From positions 1 through 9,999 of the forward strand of contig CALLAG010000199.1 of assembly GCA_938002705.1 (NCBI GenBank): 9,999 nt of DNA, read 5' to 3'. This document shows, piece by piece, positions 6,126 to 9,999 of this stretch. The translations under genes were made by a program, and so were the position numbers. Position 1 is the stretch's first letter, and each line of letters starts with the position of its first letter. Under the pieces are notes generated by a model. It searched no databases and was not told the origin of the DNA. It worked only from the letters and a program-made list of their open reading frames with translations. The stretch is from an uncultured Saprospiraceae bacterium (GTDB lineage: Bacteria; Bacteroidota; Bacteroidia; Chitinophagales; Saprospiraceae).

Positions 6126-6833
6126 ATTATCAGTTCCCGACTAGATATCATATTACCTCTATATAATCCCGAAGATGGATGGGCACAAGCAATTGTAAGG
6201 CAATATTATGCACTGAAGCAAAGACTTGGTGATAATTATATATACAGATTAATCATCGTCAATGATGGCAGTAGTGACGCTCTCGATGATGGAGCAGAAC
6301 ATATCAAATCTGAAATACCAGAGGCAGAATGGATCAGCTATGAAGTCAATAGAGGCAAAGGCTATGCACTAAGAAAAGGAGTAGAATCCAGTGACGGTGA
6401 TATTATCATGTACACCGACTATGATTTTCCTTACACTTATGGCAGTATGGTAGATATGATCCATAAGTTAGAATCTACTAAGACCATCGTAGTCGTAGGC
6501 AAGCGAGATGATAGTTACTATGGACACATATCAGCACGAAGAAGAAGAATATCACAGTATCTAAAGAAAGTCAACAGAGTTCTATTCAGCCTACCCACAG
6601 ATGATACGCAGTGTGGACTGAAGGCATTTACTAAAGAGGCCAAGCCACTATTTCTATCTACTAAGACAGATAGATATCTCATAGACGTAGAATTTCTGAA
6701 GCTGTTAGCTAAGAAAAATGCAAATGTCGAGGTACAGATGGTCAAGCTGAGAGATAATGTAATACTCTCTAAAATCACCAATATGAGATTGGTCATGGAG
6801 ATGTTCAATTATCTGAAGATCATGTTGAGTTAA
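6126..6833 (+). CDS. Family 2 glycosyltransferase (polyprenyl-phosphate-sugar synthase-like), no canonical start codon
   Basis: From the ATT at 6126 this encodes about 235 residues forming a complete GT-A fold of the dolichyl/polyprenyl-phosphate sugar synthase type. Visible elements are DIILPLYNP (7-15, first beta strand), IIVNDGSSD (43-51, nucleotide-sugar binding), NRGKGYALRKG (75-85), YTDYD (96-100, DxD metal motif) and DDTQCGLKAF (159-168). No C-terminal membrane helices follow, so it is a soluble or peripheral cytoplasmic enzyme. The frame is open from 6069, after a TAA at 6066, but has no ATG, GTG or TTG before 6408. Starting at ATG 6408 would delete the donor-binding half. ATA 6117, ATT 6126 or ATC 6129 are the plausible non-standard starts; an assembly error or mutated start is the alternative. 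The membrane protein gene starting at 6906 is its likely partner. The family is clear; the start is not. Confidence 0.82.
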   Translation: MISSRLDIILPLYNPEDGWAQAIVRQYYALKQRLGDNYIYRLIIVNDGSSDALDDGAEHIKSEIPEAEWISYEVNRGKGYALRKGVESSDGDIIMYTDYDFPYTYGSMVDMIHKLESTKTIVVVGKRDDSYYGHISARRRRISQYLKKVNRVLFSLPTDDTQCGLKAFTKEAKPLFLSTKTDRYLIDVEFLKLLAKKNANVEVQMVKLRDNVILSKITNMRLVMEMFNYLKIMLS

Positions 6834-6905
6834 TCACTAACATAGCCTTAAGTCATTAATTACATATCTAAATATCAGGATCATAAATTTGGCTTCAGCT
6901 TATTA

Positions 6906-8627
6906 GTGATTATCAATTTAGGTTTTTTCTATTTTGCTTTTGGTTCCAGATTCTTACATCCAGATGATTTCTTGTTTACTAATTCTTTTGATGGTATTAA
7001 GAATTACTATAACTATATCTATTATACTACGGTAGGTTCAGATTGGTTAAGCTATACAGGGATGAATTATCCTTTCACTGATCATATATTATTTACAGAT
7101 AGCACACCTATTATAGGTTTTATTGTGAAAGCATTTGGACTGGGTTCGTATGCTATTGCTATTTATAATCTATTTTTTATTATTCCTTATTTATTGGCTG
7201 CCCCGCTGGCCTATGCGATAGGTCGAGAGCTTAGATTTATGCCATTACTGAATGTTGTTTTTGCATTGAGTGTTGTCTGGTTGCATCCTATGTTATTCAA
7301 TATGGGAGAGTGGGTTAACTTATCTATGTCTATCTACTTTTTGTTGGGCATCTATTTCTATATACGATGGATTAAGAAAGAAGCTTATGGTGTAAAGTAT
7401 CTTATAGCTATAGCTCTTCTTGTGATCATCGCATCACTTACGCATTTATATTATCTGCCTTTAGTCTTGTTTTTGATTGGTCCAGCTATGGCTTATAATT
7501 TTGTTTTTGGTCTTAGGACTAAAGCCGCTTTGGGATTAGCTACTTTATTGTGTAGTGCATTAGCAGTCGTATTATTTGCTAAGTTGACGGATCCTATGGC
7601 AGCATTAAGGCCTACTGTTGTATTAGGTTATAATACACCAGGACTGACATGTGTGTGGTCTGACTATCTCACGTCCTATAAGTGTCTGAGTCTTCCAGCA
7701 TTTTTCAATCAAGAGAACTGGAATAAGGAAAAGTTGACATTTATGGGAAGTGCTTTTCCTTTGGTTCTTCTCATCGGGATAGTACTTTTATGGGTAGGTC
7801 GTAAGCAACTAAAAAAATCAATATCAGCTTCTCAGCACAAATTAATTATTGCTATCGCTGCAGGAACTTTGATATGTTACTTTACATCGTTAGGGGCTAA
7901 GCTGGAGATATTTAATGATAGTGTGAGGATCTATAATTTTTTCAATCCGCTTAATATTCTTTCGGAGATAAGTCCCTCTGCTAAGAACTTCAGAAGTATG
8001 GCAAGATTTAGTCTGCCAGCATATACAGGATTACTGATATGTGGATTTTATATACTCAATATATTCGTACAATCACCGAAATATAGAATAGCCAAAATAG
8101 GCATGGTAGCGATTATAAGTATCATCTACATAATCGACGTAGTACAGATAACACTACATATTAGTGTAGCGGCTAATCAACCTAATATCTTTAATGAAGC
8201 TCATACTGCTTCACTTCCTCAGATAGATGGTAGTCAATATATGGCGCTACTACCATTGCCATATTATCATATCGGTACTGAGAAGAAAGGGTGGATTATA
8301 GATGATAATAACTTCTGGAGTCGTGAGACCTACCGTCGAGCATTACACTATAATATACCGCTTATGGCATGTAAGATGTCACGGACACCACTATATACGG
8401 CAGAGAAATTATTTTCCTTATTCGGCGATAAGCCAGATCCTGAATTAATGAATATGCTCAGTGGTAAGAAGATATTGATATGTGAAGATACCGTCTATAA
8501 GATGATGAATATCGATACCGAGCCTGCTAAAAGAATTGCTGTAAGTCACAAGAATTTCTTAGACCAATGGCAACCTCAGTTCTTACTCGAGAAAGACGGT
8601 GTCAAGTATTATGAGCTGACTTTCTGA
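6906..8627 (+). CDS. Polytopic membrane protein, GT-C-type glycosyltransferase-like
   Basis: From GTG 6906 this encodes 573 residues with about ten hydrophobic helices between residues 1 and 416, then a soluble, probably periplasmic, C-terminal domain (about 418-573). The first large loop carries HPDDFLF (18-24), DGIKNYYNYIYY (29-40) and MNYPFTDHILFTD (53-65). This acidic, aromatic pattern is typical of GT-C-fold membrane proteins that use lipid-linked sugars. The GTG start cuts into the first helix. The same frame is open upstream to 6852 and reads INYISKYQDHKFGFSLL into a full first helix, but its only possible start there is ATT at 6855. The gene lies 72 bp after the GT2 stop, suggesting co-transcription: the GT2 may supply polyprenyl-phosphate-sugar and this protein use it outside. 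The exact reaction is unknown. Its end overlaps the convergent AhpD-like gene by 19 bp. Confidence 0.8.
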   Translation: MIINLGFFYFAFGSRFLHPDDFLFTNSFDGIKNYYNYIYYTTVGSDWLSYTGMNYPFTDHILFTDSTPIIGFIVKAFGLGSYAIAIYNLFFIIPYLLAAPLAYAIGRELRFMPLLNVVFALSVVWLHPMLFNMGEWVNLSMSIYFLLGIYFYIRWIKKEAYGVKYLIAIALLVIIASLTHLYYLPLVLFLIGPAMAYNFVFGLRTKAALGLATLLCSALAVVLFAKLTDPMAALRPTVVLGYNTPGLTCVWSDYLTSYKCLSLPAFFNQENWNKEKLTFMGSAFPLVLLIGIVLLWVGRKQLKKSISASQHKLIIAIAAGTLICYFTSLGAKLEIFNDSVRIYNFFNPLNILSEISPSAKNFRSMARFSLPAYTGLLICGFYILNIFVQSPKYRIAKIGMVAIISIIYIIDVVQITLHISVAANQPNIFNEAHTASLPQIDGSQYMALLPLPYYHIGTEKKGWIIDDNNFWSRETYRRALHYNIPLMACKMSRTPLYTAEKLFSLFGDKPDPELMNMLSGKKILICEDTVYKMMNIDTEPAKRIAVSHKNFLDQWQPQFLLEKDGVKYYELTF

Positions 8628-8965
8628 TCTTCTTCTAATGCATCCCAATATTCTACCGCTCTTCTTGTATGCGGTATGCATATAGAACCACCTACGAGAT
8701 TAGCGATAGAGAATACTTCGAATAATTCCTCGCTTGTCAAACCCAGCTCATGAGCAGTACCTATGTGATACTTGATACAGTCGTCACATCGTAGAACCAT
8801 AGAGGCTACAAGTCCAAGCAGTTCCTTAGTTTTCTCATCCAGAGCACCAGCTTGATATGTCTGATTATCAAGACTGAAGAATCGCTTAAGTACCTTATTG
8901 TCTTCCGACATTAAGCGGTCATTCATTTTCTTTCTGTAATCGTTGAATTCTGTGACTTGACTCAT
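8609..8965 (-). CDS. Carboxymuconolactone decarboxylase family protein, AhpD-like
   Basis: This encodes 118 residues, all alpha-helical in character. It holds the redox signature CDDC-IKY-H (Cys60, Cys63, His67) with Glu48 twelve residues before the first Cys. This matches the spacing of the catalytic Glu, CxxC and His of AhpD, the alkylhydroperoxidase partner protein, so thiol-based peroxide or disulfide chemistry is likely. The residue before the second Cys is Asp here. It is a single-domain, small member of the family, so it should not be called a muconolactone decarboxylase enzyme. It is cytoplasmic, with no signal. The start is 11 bp after the stop of the membrane protein gene at 8977-9438, so it is probably the last gene of that minus-strand operon. 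Its stop codon lies within the convergent gene ending at 8627. Confidence 0.9.
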   Translation of the reverse strand: MSQVTEFNDYRKKMNDRLMSEDNKVLKRFFSLDNQTYQAGALDEKTKELLGLVASMVLRCDDCIKYHIGTAHELGLTSEELFEVFSIANLVGGSICIPHTRRAVEYWDALEEDQKVSS

Positions 8966-8976
8966 GATAGTTTTTT

Positions 8977-9438
8977 TTATTCGGTTCCTTTATTAATTTT
9001 TCTCCATATAGACATCAGCATCCGGAATGGTAGCATGAAGTTACATATAAATGCAAATGCTAAAAAGAAAATCATTTCGGTTCTTATATACAGCAGCATA
9101 TTACTCTGCTTATCATAGGGCAATATAGATAAGACTCCATCGAATAAGCCATCATCATAGAAACTCTGAAAGTCATAAAATGCACCCATGATATATAAGA
9201 AAGTCGGTATGGATAGAACCATGAAGAAAGCCTTGATATAGTTACTGAACGTCAGCCAGTGATGCTTCATGAAGAATATGTATCGTGTCCATGTGATAGC
9301 AATCACTATCAAGATAATATTATCACGATAGAAGGGATAAGCCTCTCCTATATTAAGATATATGGGTAATAAGATCAGTGTAGTGACGACAGCCGTAATC
9401 ACCCACCATAATAATTCGAAGTTAATTTTCTGTATCAA
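8977..9438 (-). CDS. Four-helix membrane protein, uncharacterised, TTG start
   Basis: This encodes 153 residues with about four hydrophobic helices (roughly 9-29, 39-57, 66-86 and 118-139), a polar loop between helices 3 and 4, and a basic C-terminal tail (SIWRKINKGTE). No catalytic motif is visible; aromatic residues are frequent. The only standard start codon before the first helix is TTG at 9438: upstream in frame there are only four codons before a TAA, and none is ATG or GTG. This makes the gene overlap the preceding one by 17 bp, which suggests translational coupling. It is the middle gene of the minus-strand operon, followed after 11 bp by the AhpD-like gene. No function can be assigned; an inner-membrane location is likely. 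Confidence 0.78.
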   Translation of the reverse strand: MIQKINFELLWWVITAVVTTLILLPIYLNIGEAYPFYRDNIILIVIAITWTRYIFFMKHHWLTFSNYIKAFFMVLSIPTFLYIMGAFYDFQSFYDDGLFDGVLSILPYDKQSNMLLYIRTEMIFFLAFAFICNFMLPFRMLMSIWRKINKGTE

Positions 9439-9999
9439 GCTTGCTTGGTTTTAATTGTGCTATGTAGTGATTGTAGATGATATAGTTATCTGATAATGGT
9501 GACCAGAACAGCTGGTCATATGATGTAACTAATGTATGGTCCATATAGAGTTTTTCTGCACTAACTGTCCATTTTAATTTGTAAGCATTAGAAGGTATGA
9601 TGACATCACGCTTTATCTGTACCCAATTATTAATGACCTCCATCCTTTTCATATCCAGATCTCTGTAATGAATGTCTGAGACAGTATTTTGTTTATCATC
9701 AAGCATGGTAATATGGAATCGAGGTACTGAAGAATGATCAGCATCTATACTATACCAAGTAGACAGTGTGAGTGTGTCATTCTGATCACTTACCATGTCG
9801 ATATCTGCTAATGTTACAGTGCCATCTATATATAGGTTTCCTTTAGATAATAGGCCTTCAGCATTATCGGCTTTGTAGTTGTCGTAGTAGACAGGTGATA
9901 TAGATTCCGAAAGGCTGTCTTTTTCTATATAATTAATTTCGGATAACGAGGCAATAGAAGTAGAGTAGATATTGACAAACTCTGTATCTCCTAAGTATG
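9422..9999 (-). CDS. C-terminal part of a larger protein, beta-rich, 5' end beyond the window
   Basis: The frame ending with TAA at 9422-9424 is open to the right edge, so about 191 residues are visible and the start lies outside. The internal ATG at 9796 is not the start: the 67 codons upstream of it read as normal protein (for example EINYIEKDSLSES, then PVYYDNYKADNAEG and GNLYIDGTVTLADIDM). The sequence alternates short hydrophobic and polar stretches, with no membrane helix in this part, and resembles a beta-sandwich ligand- or carbohydrate-binding domain (HITMLDD, NWVQIKRDVIIPS, AYKLKWTVS, NYIIYNHYIAQ). Such C-terminal domains occur on membrane glycosyltransferase-like proteins, but that is inference. 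It is the first visible gene of the minus-strand operon and overlaps the next gene by 17 bp. Confidence 0.7.
   Translation of the reverse strand, partial: YLGDTEFVNIYSTSIASLSEINYIEKDSLSESISPVYYDNYKADNAEGLLSKGNLYIDGTVTLADIDMVSDQNDTLTLSTWYSIDADHSSVPRFHITMLDDKQNTVSDIHYRDLDMKRMEVINNWVQIKRDVIIPSNAYKLKWTVSAEKLYMDHTLVTSYDQLFWSPLSDNYIIYNHYIAQLKPSKLDTEN

Noticed and set aside
6073..6126. A programmed frameshift joining the short ATG ORF to the glycosyltransferase frame.
   Set aside because: No slippery heptamer is visible, and GT2 proteins normally begin just before the first beta strand, so the short peptide is not needed as an N-terminus.
6518..6808. A 96-codon minus-strand ORF opposite the glycosyltransferase.
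   Set aside because: It is a shadow of the GT2 frame, which carries clear family motifs.
6841..6850. The 10-mer CATAGCCTTA is also present in the palindromic element at 77-86.
   Set aside because: The second half of the hairpin is absent here, so it is probably a chance match.
6831..6905. Fusion of the two glycosyltransferase genes by stop-codon readthrough, as both are in the same frame.
   Set aside because: Three in-frame stops (6831, 6840 and 6849) separate them and each is a complete domain unit.

Overview
This window looks like chromosomal DNA from a member of the Bacteroidota, probably close to the Saprospiria. The evidence is an AT-rich composition, start sites preceded by A/T-rich stretches instead of clear Shine-Dalgarno motifs, a type IX secretion (T9SS) C-terminal sorting domain, a gliding-type SUMF1/FGE-like lipoprotein, and a DUF1800/DUF1501 pair. 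The lineage below phylum is inference. There is no rRNA, tRNA, CRISPR array, transposase or phage gene.

Layout. (1) 1-146 is a composite imperfect inverted repeat holding two strong hairpins, ending just after the stop of a small four-helix membrane protein (154-522, minus). (2) A 152-bp divergent intergenic region with overlapping palindromes separates that gene from an FGE-fold lipoprotein (675-1625, plus). (3) A tight minus-strand three-gene operon follows, transcribed from 5862 down to 1652: a secreted F5/8-type (discoidin) domain protein with a T9SS sorting tail, a DUF1800 protein, and a Tat-exported DUF1501 protein. It converges on the lipoprotein gene with a 26-bp gap in which I see no convincing terminator. 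(4) The 263-bp region 5863-6125 has no standard gene but is rich in structure. It has a hairpin plus T-tract oriented toward the minus operon, two adjacent hairpins that pair best as plus-strand RNA, and a possible 15-codon upstream ORF. (5) Two plus-strand envelope-glycan genes follow: a soluble family-2 glycosyltransferase (about 6126-6833) and a polytopic GT-C-like membrane protein (6906-8627). The first has no ATG/GTG/TTG in the right place, so calling it from the first ATG (6408) loses the donor-binding half of the domain. (6) A minus-strand operon runs in from the right edge: the C-terminal part of a larger protein (9422 to the edge), a four-helix membrane protein starting at TTG (8977-9438), and an AhpD-like carboxymuconolactone decarboxylase-family protein (8609-8965) whose end overlaps the GT-C gene tail-to-tail by 19 bp.

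How the genes may work together. The discoidin/DUF1800/DUF1501 operon would place three proteins outside the inner membrane by three different signals (T9SS, Sec, Tat) and is the best candidate here for a poorly described cell-envelope system. The GT2/GT-C pair fits a two-step scheme in which the GT2 makes a lipid-linked sugar donor and the membrane enzyme uses it on the periplasmic side. Both ideas are inferences from family and context. I found no complete, clearly new system. The strongest unexplained signals are the structured 5901-6061 region, the missing canonical start of the GT2, and the palindromic element at 1-146.
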